Shown here: positions 27,586 through 38,270 of the stretch, one piece after another
How positions within the stretch are numbered: position 1 is the first letter of the stretch
Layout: each line of letters begins with the position of its first letter
Assembly (NCBI RefSeq): GCF_013425525.1
Contig: NZ_JACCKA010000082.1
Location: 40,596-104,595 of the forward strand
Direction of reading: 5' to 3'
Length of the DNA stretch: 64,000 bases
Origin: Luteimonas salinisoli
Lineage (GTDB): Bacteria > Pseudomonadota > Gammaproteobacteria > Xanthomonadales > Xanthomonadaceae
Made by a program: the position numbers and the translations under genes
The notes under the pieces: model-generated
Seen by the model: the letters and a program-made list of their open reading frames with translations, nothing else
Told to the model about the DNA's origin: nothing
The model's database searches: none

Positions 27586-28746
27586 TCAGGAACGGCGGTC
27601 GATCGGCACGAACTCGAGGTTCTCGGGCCCGGTGTAGTTGGCGCTCGGGCGGATGATCTTGCCGTCGATGCGCTGCTCGACGACGTGAGCCGCCCAGCCG
27701 CTGGTGCGCGCGATCACGAACAGCGGAGTGAACATCGCCGTCGGCACGCCCATCATGTGGTAGCTCACCGCGCTGAACCAGTCGAGATTGGGGAACATCT
27801 TCTTGGCGTCCCACATCGCCGTCTCCAGGCGCTCGGCGATGTCGAACATCCGGGTGTTGCCCTGCTCCGCCGACAGCTCCTTCGCCACCTGCTTGATCAC
27901 CTGATTGCGCGGATCGCCGGTGGTGTAGACCGGATGCCCGAAGCCGATGATCACTTCCTTCCGTTCCACCCGCGCACGGATATCGGCCTCGGCCTCGTCC
28001 GGGGTTTCGTAACGCTTCTGCACCTCGAACGCGACCTCGTTCGCGCCGCCGTGCTTGGGGCCGCGCAGCGCGCCGATCGCGCCGGCGATGCACGAGTGCA
28101 TGTCGCTGCCGGTGCCGGCGATCACCCGGGCGGTGAAGGTGGAGGCATTGAATTCGTGCTCGGCGTACAGGATCAGGCTGGTGTGCATCGCCCGCACCCA
28201 GTTGGGCGAGGGCTTCGTTCCGTGCAGCAGGTGCAGGAAGTGGCCGCCGATGCTGTCGTCGTCCGTCTCTACCTCGATGCGGCGGCCGTTGTGGCTGAAG
28301 TGGTACCAATACAGCAGCATCGAGCCCAGCGAGGCCATCAGCCGGTCGGCGATCTCGCGGGCGCCGGGATGGTTGTGGTCGTCCTTCTCCGGCAGGGCGC
28401 AGCCCAGCACCGAGACGCCGGTGCGCATCACGTCCATCGGGTGCGCCGAGGGCGGCAACTGCTCGAGCGCGCCCTTGACCGCCGCCGGCAGCCCGCGCAT
28501 CGCCCGCAGCCGGGTCTTGTACGCCTCCAGCTCGGCCATGTTCGGGAGCTTGCCGTGGACCAGCAGGTGGGCGATCTCCTCGAACTCGCTGCTGGTGGCC
28601 AGGTCGAGGATGTCGTAGCCGCGATAGTGCAGGTCGTTGCCACTGCGGCCGACGGTGCACAGCGCGGTGTTGCCGGCGGCGGTGCCGCTCAAGGCCACGG
28701 ACTTCTTCGGCTTGAAACCGGCCGGGCTCGGGGTGGCGTCGCTCAT
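27586..28746 (-). CDS. prpC: 2-methylcitrate synthase
   Basis: 386-residue citrate-synthase family enzyme that joins propionyl-CoA and oxaloacetate. Catalytic residues are seen in [10 protein letters not shown] (His), [14 protein letters not shown] (His) and [10 protein letters not shown] (Asp), and KHGGANE is conserved. Its length (short type I form) and its place with prpB identify it as PrpC rather than housekeeping citrate synthase. The start overlaps the GNAT stop by 4 bp (ATGA), so translation is likely coupled. The terminator at 27514-27545 ends the operon. Confidence 0.93.
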   Translation of the reverse strand: MSDATPSPAGFKPKKSVALSGTAAGNTALCTVGRSGNDLHYRGYDILDLATSSEFEEIAHLLVHGKLPNMAELEAYKTRLRAMRGLPAAVKGALEQLPPSAHPMDVMRTGVSVLGCALPEKDDHNHPGAREIADRLMASLGSMLLYWYHFSHNGRRIEVETDDDSIGGHFLHLLHGTKPSPNWVRAMHTSLILYAEHEFNASTFTARVIAGTGSDMHSCIAGAIGALRGPKHGGANEVAFEVQKRYETPDEAEADIRARVERKEVIIGFGHPVYTTGDPRNQVIKQVAKELSAEQGNTRMFDIAERLETAMWDAKKMFPNLDWFSAVSYHMMGVPTAMFTPLFVIARTSGWAAHVVEQRIDGKIIRPSANYTGPENLEFVPIDRRS

Positions 28747-29270
28747 CGGGTGTCTCCTTGGTGTTCGCGCCGCGGCGAAGCGGCGGCGCTTGCGTGATCG
28801 GGGCAGCGGGCGGGCTGCAGCTCGAGCTTGAAACCGGTATGGGTGGGCGCGAAGCCCAGCCGCTCGTAGAAGCGATGGGCATCGGCGCGGCTGCGGTCGG
28901 AGGTCAGCTGGACGATGGCGGCTCCCGAGGTACGGGCATGGTCGACCGCGTGCTTGAGCAGCTCCTCGCCGACGCCCTGTCCCCGGCAGCGGCTGGCGAC
29001 GCGCACGCTCTCGATCAGCGCGCGGGTGGCGCCCCTGCGGCTCAGGCCGGGAATCAGCGTGACCTGGCAGACCGCGTTGACGCCGGCCTCGTCCTCGCCC
29101 ACGGCCAGGTACTGGCGGGCGTCGATGGCGATCGCCTCGAAGGCGCGGACGTAGTGGTCGGCACCGGGATCTTCCGGCGTCTCGCGCGCTGCCCCCAGCG
29201 GGTCGTCGGCCAGCATCGCCACGATCGCCGGCAGGTCGTCGCGCCGCGCCCGGCGGAAACGCACGGCCAT
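28743..29270 (-). CDS. GNAT acetyltransferase inside the prp operon
   Basis: 175-residue single-domain GNAT protein. The acetyl-CoA loop is [23 protein letters not shown], followed by [18 protein letters not shown], as in the family. It is locked between prpB and prpC with one-base (TGATG) and four-base (ATGA) overlaps, so it is made in step with both. GNAT enzymes acetylate amines or protein lysines; lysine acylation of propionyl-CoA synthetase is a known control in other bacteria, which makes PrpE a possible target. That is inference; the substrate is not visible in the sequence. Confidence 0.85.
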   Translation of the reverse strand: MAVRFRRARRDDLPAIVAMLADDPLGAARETPEDPGADHYVRAFEAIAIDARQYLAVGEDEAGVNAVCQVTLIPGLSRRGATRALIESVRVASRCRGQGVGEELLKHAVDHARTSGAAIVQLTSDRSRADAHRFYERLGFAPTHTGFKLELQPARCPDHASAAASPRREHQGDTR

Positions 29271-30154
29271 CAGCGCCCGCCGGCGAACAGCGCGTCCAGC
29301 TGCTGCTCGTAGGCGTGATAGCCGATGCGCTCGTAGAGCTCGTCGCGGGTCTGCATGGTATCGACCACGGCCTTCTGGTGACCGTCGCGGCGGATCGCGG
29401 CGTAGACGTTCTCGGCGGCGCGGTTCATCGCCCGGAACGCGGACAGCGGGAACAGCTGGATCGCCACGCCGGCGGAGGCCAGCTCGTCGCGGCTGAACAG
29501 CGGCGTGGCGCCGAACTCGGTGATGTTGGCCAGCACCGGGACCTTCACCGCGTCGACGAAGCGGCGGTAGGTGTCGAGGTCGTGGGCGGCCTCGGCGAAG
29601 ATGCCGTCGGCGCCGGCCTCGACGCAGGCGAGCGCGCGCTCGATCGCCGCATCCACGCCGTCGACCGCGATCGCGTCGGTGCGGGCGATCAGGAAGAAGT
29701 CCGGGTCGGTCTTGGCGTCCGCGGCGGCCCGGACGCGGTCTGCCATCTCGGCCGCCCCCACGATCTCCTTGCCGGGTCGGTGACCGCAGCGCTTGGCGCC
29801 GACCTGGTCCTCGATGTGGCAGGCGCCCGCGCCGGCCTTGATCAGCGACTTCACCGAGCGCGCGATGTTGAACGCGCTGGGCCCGAACCCCGTGTCGATG
29901 TCGACCAGCAGCGGCAGGTCGCAGACGTCGGTGATCCGGCGCACGTCGACCAGCACGTCCTCGAGGGTGTTGATGCCCAGGTCCGGCAGACCCAGCGAGC
30001 CCGCCGCCACGCCGCCGCCGGACAGGTAGATCGCGCGGTAGCCGGCGCGCCTGGCCAGCAGGGCGTGGTTGGCATTGATCGCGCCGATCACCTGCAGCGG
30101 CGACTCGGCGGCGAGGGCGGCGCGGAAGCGGGCGCCTGCGGAAGCCTGGCTCAT
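29270..30154 (-). CDS. prpB: Methylisocitrate lyase
   Basis: 294-residue isocitrate-lyase superfamily enzyme cleaving 2-methylisocitrate to pyruvate and succinate. The active-site motif KRCGH is present in [15 protein letters not shown], and metal-binding acids are in [12 protein letters not shown] and ACHIEDQVG. Length equals E. coli PrpB (296). ATG 30154 has GGAGG seven bases ahead (CAGGAGGAATTCG). It is the first gene of prpB-GNAT-prpC and is divergent from the HTH-citrate synthase fusion; the shared 127-bp gap holds an inverted repeat. Confidence 0.95.
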   Translation of the reverse strand: MSQASAGARFRAALAAESPLQVIGAINANHALLARRAGYRAIYLSGGGVAAGSLGLPDLGINTLEDVLVDVRRITDVCDLPLLVDIDTGFGPSAFNIARSVKSLIKAGAGACHIEDQVGAKRCGHRPGKEIVGAAEMADRVRAAADAKTDPDFFLIARTDAIAVDGVDAAIERALACVEAGADGIFAEAAHDLDTYRRFVDAVKVPVLANITEFGATPLFSRDELASAGVAIQLFPLSAFRAMNRAAENVYAAIRRDGHQKAVVDTMQTRDELYERIGYHAYEQQLDALFAGGR

Positions 30155-30243
30155 CGAATTCCTCCTGGAGCGACCCCGGGGCGGACGGCGGTGGCCGCGC
30201 ATCGCGCCGGTGTCGGGCGGACACAATCTGGCACCGATCCACG

Positions 30244-30274
30244 TATTGATCAATCTTGATGGAAGCAATCAATA
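30244..30274. promoter_or_regulatory. Inverted repeat in the prpB / HTH-citrate synthase gap, candidate operator
   Basis: TATTGAT (30244-30250) and ATCAATA (30268-30274) are perfect inverted arms 17 bp apart. The left arm also forms a perfect 10-bp palindrome ATTGATCAAT (30245-30254). The AT-rich block stands out in this GC-rich gap and ends 7 bp before the fusion gene's ATG, so a bound repressor would cover the start of the fusion gene. Confidence 0.6.
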
Positions 30275-30281
30275 TGTCGGC

Positions 30282-31544
30282 ATGCATCCCGAATTCGTCT
30301 CCGCGCGCGAAGCCTGCGCCATCCTCGACATCGCCCCGGCGACGCTGTACGCCTACGTCAGCCGGGGACTGCTGGAGTCGCGGCCCGGCCCGGACCACCG
30401 CAGCCGCGTCTACAGTCGCCAGGACCTGCAGCGGCTGGCCCGCCGCAAGCGCGCCGGCCGCGGCGCCGCCGGCGGCGCCGCGCAGAGCCTGGACCGCGGC
30501 CTGCCGGTGCTGGAGACCCGGATCTCGCTGATCCAGCCGGACGGGCCGTACTACCGCGGCCGGTCGGCGGTGACCGCGGTGCGCGACGGCGCGACGCTCG
30601 AGGACGCTGCGCGGCTGCTCTGGGACTGCGGCGCGGAGGATCCTTTCGCCGCTCCGCCCGCGGAACGCTGGCCCGCGCGGGTTGCGGCGATCGCCCGGGA
30701 TGCCGCGCTCCCGCCGCTGGAGCGCGCGATGGCGGCGATCCCGCTGCTGGCGCTGGACGTACGCCACTCGTTCAACTCCGCCACGTCCGTGCGCCGCGAG
30801 ATCGCAGCGCTGCTGCTGCGCCAGAACGCCGCCCTGCTGGTCGCCGAACGGCCCTCCCCCCACCCGATACACGCCCTGCTCGCCCGCTGCTGGAAGTCGC
30901 GGGATGCCGCGTTCGCCGATCTCGTGCGCGCGGCGCTGGTGCTGTGCGCGGACCACGAACTCAACGTCTCGGCGTTCGCGGCCCGGGTGGTGGCATCCAC
31001 CGGTGCGCACCTGCACGCGACCGCTTGCAGCGGGCTGGCCGCCCTGTCCGGGCCGCGCCACGGCGGCGCGACCGCGCGCGCCTACGCGCTGATCGAGGAC
31101 GCGCTGCCCTCGCCGTCTCCATCGGCGCTGGTCGCCTCGCGCTGGCGGCGCGGCGACGACCTGCCCGGGTTCCGCCATGCCCTCTACCCCGACGGCGACC
31201 CGCGGGCCGCGGAGCTGCTGCGAATGCTGCGCGAGGCGCGCGGGCGCAACCGCACCATGCGCCGCATCGACGGGCTGGTCCGCTGCGCCGAGGACATCAG
31301 CGGCCAGCGTCCCAACATCGACTTCACGCTGGCGGCGATCTGCCACGTCCACGCGCTTCCGGCGACGCCGGCACTGGTGCTGTTCGCCGCCGGGAGGCTC
31401 GCCGGCTGGTTGGCGCACGCGCTCGAGCAGCAGGCCGACGGCCGGCTGATCCGGCCGCGCGCGCGATACGAGGGGGATCGGCCGGAACGGACGGGCGGGA
31501 GGAAGTCGCACCCGCGTCCGGACTCCGCGGCCGCCGTCGATTGA
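30282..31544 (+). CDS. HTH-citrate synthase fusion, probable regulator or variant methylcitrate synthase
   Basis: 420 residues. Residues about 5-50 form a MerR/excisionase-type helix-turn-helix (SAREACAILDIAPATLYAYVSRG then SRVYSRQDLQRL), followed by a Gly/Ala linker and a citrate-synthase fold from about residue 72. Catalytic residues seem kept: His225 in CADHELN, His299 in GFRHALYPDGDP and Asp347 in PNIDFTLAA. Start ATG 30282 begins the HTH; the longer frame upstream overlaps the operator. Position opposite prpB suggests a 2-methylcitrate-pathway sensor that uses a citrate-synthase domain for ligand binding, or an enzyme that also binds DNA. It could simply be a second methylcitrate synthase. 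Domain calls are firm, function is inferred. Confidence 0.85.
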   Translation: MHPEFVSAREACAILDIAPATLYAYVSRGLLESRPGPDHRSRVYSRQDLQRLARRKRAGRGAAGGAAQSLDRGLPVLETRISLIQPDGPYYRGRSAVTAVRDGATLEDAARLLWDCGAEDPFAAPPAERWPARVAAIARDAALPPLERAMAAIPLLALDVRHSFNSATSVRREIAALLLRQNAALLVAERPSPHPIHALLARCWKSRDAAFADLVRAALVLCADHELNVSAFAARVVASTGAHLHATACSGLAALSGPRHGGATARAYALIEDALPSPSPSALVASRWRRGDDLPGFRHALYPDGDPRAAELLRMLREARGRNRTMRRIDGLVRCAEDISGQRPNIDFTLAAICHVHALPATPALVLFAAGRLAGWLAHALEQQADGRLIRPRARYEGDRPERTGGRKSHPRPDSAAAVD

Positions 31545-31607
31545 CATCGCTTCCCCGTGCGCCGACGCTGCGGACCGTCCTCTCCCCTTCCGCTTCCGGT
31601 GCCCGCG

Positions 31608-33008
31608 ATGCGCTTTCCGGTCAGGCTGTACCCGCTCGCCCTGTTGCTGGCCGCCATGGCCGGCACCGCCTGCGCCACGACATCCGCCGATCCGGATCGG
31701 CCTGGGCCGGACGCGACGCCGGTGCCCGCGCCGCCCGCGTGGCTGGCCGGGCTGGAGCGCCGCTACGACCGCGACTTGCGCGTGCCGGGCCTGGAAACGC
31801 GCACGTTCTCCCCCGAACAATGGTGGGAGGTGGCCATGCCGCTGCTGGCGGACGACCGTGGCTTCACCGTGGAGGACGCCGGGCGCAGCGCCGAGGGGCG
31901 TCCGTTGCGGCACATCGCCTGGGGCGAAGGCGGCGCGCGCGTGCTGCTGTGGTCGCAGATGCACGGCGACGAAAGCACGGCTTCGATGGCGCTGGCCGAC
32001 CTGTTCCGCCTCCTCGGGGAGTACCCGGACCATCCGCTGGTGGAGCGTCTGCGCCGGCGGACCTCGTTGCACTTCCTGCCGGTGATGAACCCGGACGGCG
32101 CTGCCCGGTTCCAGCGACGCAACGCCCAGGGCATCGACATCAACCGCGACGCGCGTGCGCTGGCGTCGCCGGAGGCGCGGGCGCTGAAATCGCTGCGCGA
32201 CCGCCTGCAGCCGGAATTCGGCTTCAACCTGCACGACCAGCGCGTGGGCTATCGCGCCGGCGACTCGGAGCGCGGCGTGGCGATCGCGCTGCTGGCGCCG
32301 CCCTACGACGCGAGCGGCGGCATCGATCCGGTACGCGCGCGCGCGATCGAAGTGGCGGCGGTGATGCGCACGGCGCTGGAGCCGTACATCGCCGGCCGCA
32401 TCGCGCGCTGGGACGACAGCTTCAATCCGCGTGCCTTCGGCGACCTGATGACGCAGTGGGGCACCAGCACCGTGCTGGTGGAATCGGGCGGCATCGAGGG
32501 CGATCCGCAGAAACAGGCGTTGCGCAAGCTGAACTTCCTGGCGCTGGCCGCCGCGCTGGACGCGATCGCGAGCGGCGGGCACCGCGGGATGCCGCACGCG
32601 CTCTATGCCGACCTGCCCGAGAACGGCAAGGACTGGCCCGACCTGCTCGTCCAGGGCGGGATACTCGCCGCGCCCGGTCTGCCGGCGGCGCGCGCCGACC
32701 TGCTGGTGAGATTCGAGCAGCCGCTTGCGGGGCGCGGGGGCAGGATCGCCGACGTCGGCGACCTGGCCGGGACCCGGGCGCGACGCGTGATCGATGCCAG
32801 CGGTCTGTTCATCGTCCCGATCGGCGGCGGGACCGGGCCCGACGCCGGCTCCGGCTTCGACGATACCCCCGGCCCGCCGCGAATCGCGCCGGGCGAGCCG
32901 GCGCGCATCCACCTCAGTCGGGATCCGCAAGGGCGAGACATCGTCTGGACCCTGGCGGAGGACATCGATCCCGCGCACCCATACCCGGCGGTCGCGGACG
33001 GCCTCTAG
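31608..33008 (+). CDS. M14-like zinc carboxypeptidase lipoprotein
   Basis: 466 residues. The signal MRFPVRLYPLALLLAAMAGTAC ends in a lipobox, so it is a lipid-anchored periplasmic protein. The M14 zinc ligands are His and Glu in QMHGDESTA and His in FNLHDQR; the catalytic Glu is in VLVESGGIEG, and NPDGAARFQRRNAQGIDINRD carries the Asn/Arg substrate motif. The family removes C-terminal residues or cuts peptidoglycan peptides. The C-terminal 130 residues form an extra beta-rich region. ATG 31608 was chosen to begin at the signal peptide. Confidence 0.87.
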   Translation: MRFPVRLYPLALLLAAMAGTACATTSADPDRPGPDATPVPAPPAWLAGLERRYDRDLRVPGLETRTFSPEQWWEVAMPLLADDRGFTVEDAGRSAEGRPLRHIAWGEGGARVLLWSQMHGDESTASMALADLFRLLGEYPDHPLVERLRRRTSLHFLPVMNPDGAARFQRRNAQGIDINRDARALASPEARALKSLRDRLQPEFGFNLHDQRVGYRAGDSERGVAIALLAPPYDASGGIDPVRARAIEVAAVMRTALEPYIAGRIARWDDSFNPRAFGDLMTQWGTSTVLVESGGIEGDPQKQALRKLNFLALAAALDAIASGGHRGMPHALYADLPENGKDWPDLLVQGGILAAPGLPAARADLLVRFEQPLAGRGGRIADVGDLAGTRARRVIDASGLFIVPIGGGTGPDAGSGFDDTPGPPRIAPGEPARIHLSRDPQGRDIVWTLAEDIDPAHPYPAVADGL

Positions 33009-33022
33009 GGCGATCCGATTCG

Positions 33023-33097
33023 TAGAGCGGAGCTTGCTCCGCTGCCCCGGGGTCGAAGGTTTTCGAGGAGAAGCAGCGGAGCAAGCTCCGCTCTACG
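33023..33097. repeat. GTAG-type REP inverted pair
   Basis: Two perfect 24-nt inverted arms (33023-33046 and 33074-33097) separated by 27 nt. Each begins at its outer end with GTAG and contains an internal hairpin AGCGGAGC-TT-GCTCCGCT. This is the form of the GTAG-headed REP elements (SMAG-like) of Stenotrophomonas and Xanthomonas relatives, moved by RAYT transposases. It lies between convergent genes, a usual place, and may also act as a transcription block. Confidence 0.85.
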
Positions 33098-33135
33098 GGT
33101 CCGTCCGGGGCGCGGCAACGAGCAAGGGCGGCGCC

Positions 33136-35037
33136 TCAACTCCCGGAGTCGGCGTCCCTCGCCAACGCACGCTTCACGTCCTCCAGCGCGCCCGGATCGT
33201 CGAGGGTAGACAGGTCGCCCGGGTCCTGGCCCTGCGAAAGCGCCTGCAGCGAGCGACGCAGCAGCTTGCCCGAGCGCGTCTTCGGCAGCGCGTTGACGAT
33301 GTAGACCCGCGCCGGGCGCGCCACCGCACCGAGCGAGCCATCGACCGCGCGTTTCATGTCGCTCGCGGCCCGGTCGCGCGCGGCCTCGTCCGCCTGCGGA
33401 TCGCGCAGGGTCGCGAACACCACCGGCACCTGGCCCTTGACCTCGTCGGCGACGCCGACCACCGCGGCCTCGGCCACGGCCTTGCACGAGGACACGGCCT
33501 CCTCGATCTCGCGCGTGCCCAGGCGGTGGCCGGCGACGTTGATCACGTCGTCGGTGCGGCCGAGGATGAAGGTGTAGCCCTCGGCATCGCGGATCGCCCA
33601 GTCCAGCGAACTGTAGACCAACTCCCGGAAGTGCGAGAAATAGCTCGCCAGGAAGCGCTCGTCGTCGCGCCAGACCGTGGTCATGCAGCCGGGCGGCAGC
33701 GGCGGGTCGATCACCAACACGCCTTTCTCGCCCGGCGCGGCCTCGCCGCCGCTCGTCTCGTCGATCACGCGCAGGCGATAGCCCGGCACCGGCAACCCGG
33801 GCGAGCCGAACTTCACCGGCTTCATCTCCACACCAGGCATCAGCGCCAGCACCGGCCAGCCGGTCTCGGTCTGCCAGTAGTTGTCGATGACGGTCTTGCC
33901 GATGCCGTCGGTGATCCAGTGCGCGGTCGATTCGTCCAGCGGCTCGCCGGCCAGGAACAGGTACTGCAGCGCCGAGAGATCGTACTTCGTCAGCCACGCC
34001 GGGTCCTGCTTCTTCAGCACGCGAATCGCGGTGGGCGAGGAGAACATCGTGCGCACCCCGTACTTCTCGCAGATGCGCCACCAGACGCCCGGATCGGGAC
34101 TGGTCGGCAATCCCTCGTAGAGGATCGACGTAGCGCCGGCGACCAGCGGCCCGTACACGTTGTAGGAATGCCCCACCGCCCAGCCCACGTCGGAGGTGGA
34201 GAACATCGCCTGGCCCGGACGCACGTCGTAGATCGACCACATCGACAGCGCCATCGCCACCGCGTAGCCGCCGACGTCGCGCTGCACGCCCTTGGGCTTG
34301 CCGGTGGTGCCGGAGGTGTAGAGCAGGTAGCTGGGCTCGTTGGACTCGAGCCACTCCACCGCTACCACGGCGCCGGCGTGGCGCGCGCTCAACTCGTAGT
34401 AATCGAGGTCCCGGCCCTCCACGCGCGCATTGTCCGGATCCAGGCCGCGCCCTACGATCAGCACGTGCGGCGGCGGCGCCTGCGCCTTCGCGCAGGCGGC
34501 ATCGACCAGCGGCTTGTAGGGGATGACCTTGCCGCCACGCATGCCGGCGTCCGCCGCGATCAGCAGCTTCGGCTCTGCGTCGTCGATGCGCAACGCGAGG
34601 TTGTGCGCCGCGAAGCCTCCGAACACCACCGAATGGATCGCACCGAGCCGTGCACAGGCCAGCATCGCCACGGCTGCCTCGGCCATGTTCGGCATGTAGA
34701 TAACCACCCGGTCGCCGCGGCCCACGTCCAGCGACTTCAGCACCGCGGCGAATTCGTTGACCTCGCGGTAGAGGTCGCGGAACGTCAGCTCGCGGGTCTT
34801 GCCGGTCTCGGTGGAGATCGCCACCAGCGCCAGCTGGTCGGCACGCTCCGCGAGGTGGCGATCGACCGCGTTGTAGCAGAGGTTGGTCTCGCCGCCGACG
34901 AACCACTTGCGGAACGGCGGGTTCGAATAGTCGAGGATCTCGTCCGGGCGCCGATGCCAATGAATGTTGCGAGCCTGATCGGCCCAGAAAGCTTCCGGTT
35001 CCTCGATCGAACGACGGTAGAAATCCCCATAGGTCAT
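33136..35037 (-). CDS. prpE: Propionyl-CoA synthetase
   Basis: 633-residue acyl-CoA synthetase, close to E. coli PrpE (628) end to end. It activates propionate to propionyl-CoA, feeding PrpC. The AMP-binding motif YTSGTTGKPKGVQRD, VFGGFAAHNLALRIDDA, DNYWQTETGWP, ILGRTDDVINVAGHRLGTREIEE and the acylatable active-site lysine in PKTRSGKLLRR are all seen. QRDVGGYAVA and LEGLPT-type segments favour PrpE over acetyl-CoA synthetase. It is on its own here, 3 kb from prpBC, with a 251-bp upstream gap. Confidence 0.95.
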   Translation of the reverse strand: MTYGDFYRRSIEEPEAFWADQARNIHWHRRPDEILDYSNPPFRKWFVGGETNLCYNAVDRHLAERADQLALVAISTETGKTRELTFRDLYREVNEFAAVLKSLDVGRGDRVVIYMPNMAEAAVAMLACARLGAIHSVVFGGFAAHNLALRIDDAEPKLLIAADAGMRGGKVIPYKPLVDAACAKAQAPPPHVLIVGRGLDPDNARVEGRDLDYYELSARHAGAVVAVEWLESNEPSYLLYTSGTTGKPKGVQRDVGGYAVAMALSMWSIYDVRPGQAMFSTSDVGWAVGHSYNVYGPLVAGATSILYEGLPTSPDPGVWWRICEKYGVRTMFSSPTAIRVLKKQDPAWLTKYDLSALQYLFLAGEPLDESTAHWITDGIGKTVIDNYWQTETGWPVLALMPGVEMKPVKFGSPGLPVPGYRLRVIDETSGGEAAPGEKGVLVIDPPLPPGCMTTVWRDDERFLASYFSHFRELVYSSLDWAIRDAEGYTFILGRTDDVINVAGHRLGTREIEEAVSSCKAVAEAAVVGVADEVKGQVPVVFATLRDPQADEAARDRAASDMKRAVDGSLGAVARPARVYIVNALPKTRSGKLLRRSLQALSQGQDPGDLSTLDDPGALEDVKRALARDADSGS

Positions 35038-35288
35038 GGCGGGACCTCGCTTTTGCCGCCAGCGTAGCCCGCGGGGAGGCCCCTGGGTCCCAGACTTTGG
35101 TCTAGTCCACCGCCAACCAGCGCTCCAAGGCGGCCCCGGGGCGGCCCCGGGGCGGATCGGCGCAGCCCCGCGGCCAAGGGATCGGAGCCATCAAGCGGCT
35201 TTCCAAGGTCCCGTGCGAGATGCTCCTCGTACCCGGCATCGTTGCGTTCGGCACCTCGGCGCGTGTCGACGGCTCCGCCCCCCCGCAC

Positions 35289-37022
35289 CTACTCGACGCG
35301 ACCCGCGGGCGCGGGCGACACCAGGTACACGTGGGCGTCAGAATCGGGCTCATGTCCGCTGGGACGGCGCTCGTGCCCCTCGGGCGCGGACAATGCCGAT
35401 GCATGCTCGTGGAGCAGTGAGCGCTGCGTCGCATACTGCCGCGGCAGCCACCACCATCGCCCGCCGTCTTGCTTTGCGCGCACTCCATAGCGGCCAACCT
35501 TCTCCGCCACCAACTCGCCTTCTGCAACTCGCCGGGCGATAACTCCAGCCACTGTGCCAACATCGGGCTGCTTCAAAAAATCTCCGTGCCCCACAGCCAG
35601 CACCGGACGAGAGATCGTGGACGGATCCGGGTAGCCGAACCACCCATGCAGATCGTCCCGATCACGTATGGAGGCGACCAGCTGAGGGTGACTCTCGCCA
35701 ATATCGGAAGCCAGCAGCGCGCGGCATCGATTCAGGTCGGTGGTCCATCCGCTGCCGACATCCACCACGGGGACGTCCGGATAGCGGCTCCCGATATCGA
35801 AAAGCGCAATCTCGAAGGCCTCTTTCGCGTCGGCGGCATAGATCAAGCCGCGCTGCTCGTGACCGAAATACGGTGCGCTTCCGAGGACGACCAGCGCCGG
35901 GAGCGCAGCGAAGCCTGCCGCCGGCAAGCCGCGGCTGCGCAAACGGGGCGCGGCCACGGATATCCACATCCTGCCGACGAGCAACGTTGCGGGCACGATA
36001 CAAAGCGCGTAGTAGCGCTGTTGTATGACAGGCAGCAGGTACTCGCTCAACGAGGCGGTCCCGAATGTGAAATACGCCAACGGCCATGCCCAGAAGCCGA
36101 CTACTCCAAGCCACGTGAGCATCTCGCCCGTCGCCAGACGCCCGCGCAAGGCTTCCCACACCAGCCGTATCGACGATATCGCCGCAACAACGAACAGCAG
36201 CGACGTGTGGAGACCGAGCTGTCCGGCGAGCGTCCGCAACCTGGCGATGGGCGTCCGCCCCTGGATTTCTGCGAACCCACCGAGATCGTGAGGGACCGCG
36301 AGACTGGCAACGCTCGAATGCCACTGTCCGGCCGTTGCGCGGAACACGAGGGCTTCGAGCAACAGCACGCCCATGAGCCCGAGCCCCAGCCCGCCGAGAT
36401 CGACGAGTGCGCGCCCGGAGTTCCGCTTGTTCGCCAGCCGCACGCAGAGAAAGACCAGGGGGACAACGAGGACGACCGCGCTGCTCTCCTTGATTGCGAA
36501 ACCCGTGGCGATGCTCGCGCCGAGCATCGTCGCTGAAGCCACGCTGTCGAATCGACCGCGCGACTGTTGCGCCTCCGCCCAACGGCAAAAAAAATAAAGC
36601 GCTGCGGCGAGAAAGAAAGATGCCGGAACGTCCGGCAGCAGGCCTCCGGAGTAGAGATACAGCGCTGGCTGCAGCAGCGCGAGAAGTGCAACGGCGGCGG
36701 CTCGCCAGGGCGACCAGAACCGCCTCGCTATCGCAAAGGCGACGAGTGCTGTGCCGACATAGAACAAGCTGTAGACGGCAATCGAAACGTCGACGCTCGA
36801 TGTGAGCGCGTAGACCACCGCTGCCGGGAGAAGCAGAGCGACCCTGCGCTCCGCCAGCGAGCCGATCGACACGCTTTCGCCAATGGCGATCTTGATCGCT
36901 CCGATCATGTACCTCGTATCGTCGCTGCAAAGCAGCCCGGTGTAGTACAGCCAGGCCATCGCGATCGAAGCGGTGAAAGTGGCGGCGAGTGCCGCGAGGC
37001 GTCGTTCCCCCGCTCGATCCAT
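35289..37022 (-). CDS. Polytopic membrane protein, probable GT-C glycosyltransferase (GT39/ArnT-like)
   Basis: 577 residues with roughly ten membrane segments in the first 400 and a soluble C-terminal domain. An Asp-Asp pair (Asp34-Asp35 in LLCSDDTRYM) follows the first membrane helix, where GT-C enzymes carry their catalytic acids; these use lipid-linked sugars in the periplasm. No finer family is recognised. Start ATG 37022 has CGGAGG eight bases ahead; the GTG at 37040 is not needed. Codon use is more AT-tolerant than the neighbours (for example an A-run near 36583), hinting at acquisition. Confidence 0.65.
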   Translation of the reverse strand: MDRAGERRLAALAATFTASIAMAWLYYTGLLCSDDTRYMIGAIKIAIGESVSIGSLAERRVALLLPAAVVYALTSSVDVSIAVYSLFYVGTALVAFAIARRFWSPWRAAAVALLALLQPALYLYSGGLLPDVPASFFLAAALYFFCRWAEAQQSRGRFDSVASATMLGASIATGFAIKESSAVVLVVPLVFLCVRLANKRNSGRALVDLGGLGLGLMGVLLLEALVFRATAGQWHSSVASLAVPHDLGGFAEIQGRTPIARLRTLAGQLGLHTSLLFVVAAISSIRLVWEALRGRLATGEMLTWLGVVGFWAWPLAYFTFGTASLSEYLLPVIQQRYYALCIVPATLLVGRMWISVAAPRLRSRGLPAAGFAALPALVVLGSAPYFGHEQRGLIYAADAKEAFEIALFDIGSRYPDVPVVDVGSGWTTDLNRCRALLASDIGESHPQLVASIRDRDDLHGWFGYPDPSTISRPVLAVGHGDFLKQPDVGTVAGVIARRVAEGELVAEKVGRYGVRAKQDGGRWWWLPRQYATQRSLLHEHASALSAPEGHERRPSGHEPDSDAHVYLVSPAPAGRVE

Positions 37023-37241
37023 CGTTGCCTCCGTGACCACGACTCGGTCTCGCCGATCAGCTCGCTTCGCTCGAATGCGACCTCAGGTTAGCTCGCCTTC
37101 GAAAGAGGCCAGCCGACCCACACCGCCTGCGGACCGAGCTCGGGGACGGCGGCGATCACGCAACCGCACCTCCCGCTCCGAAGTTCCCGGAGCTGAAACA
37201 GCCCCAGGAGCTCCCCTGGGCGCCCGGGCCCGGCCAGCGCG

Positions 37242-38270
<1,029 letters not shown>

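Noticed and set aside
30069..30281. N-terminal extension of the HTH-citrate synthase from 30069
   Set aside because: It would run across prpB's 5' end and the inverted-repeat operator; the HTH fold begins directly at ATG 30282.
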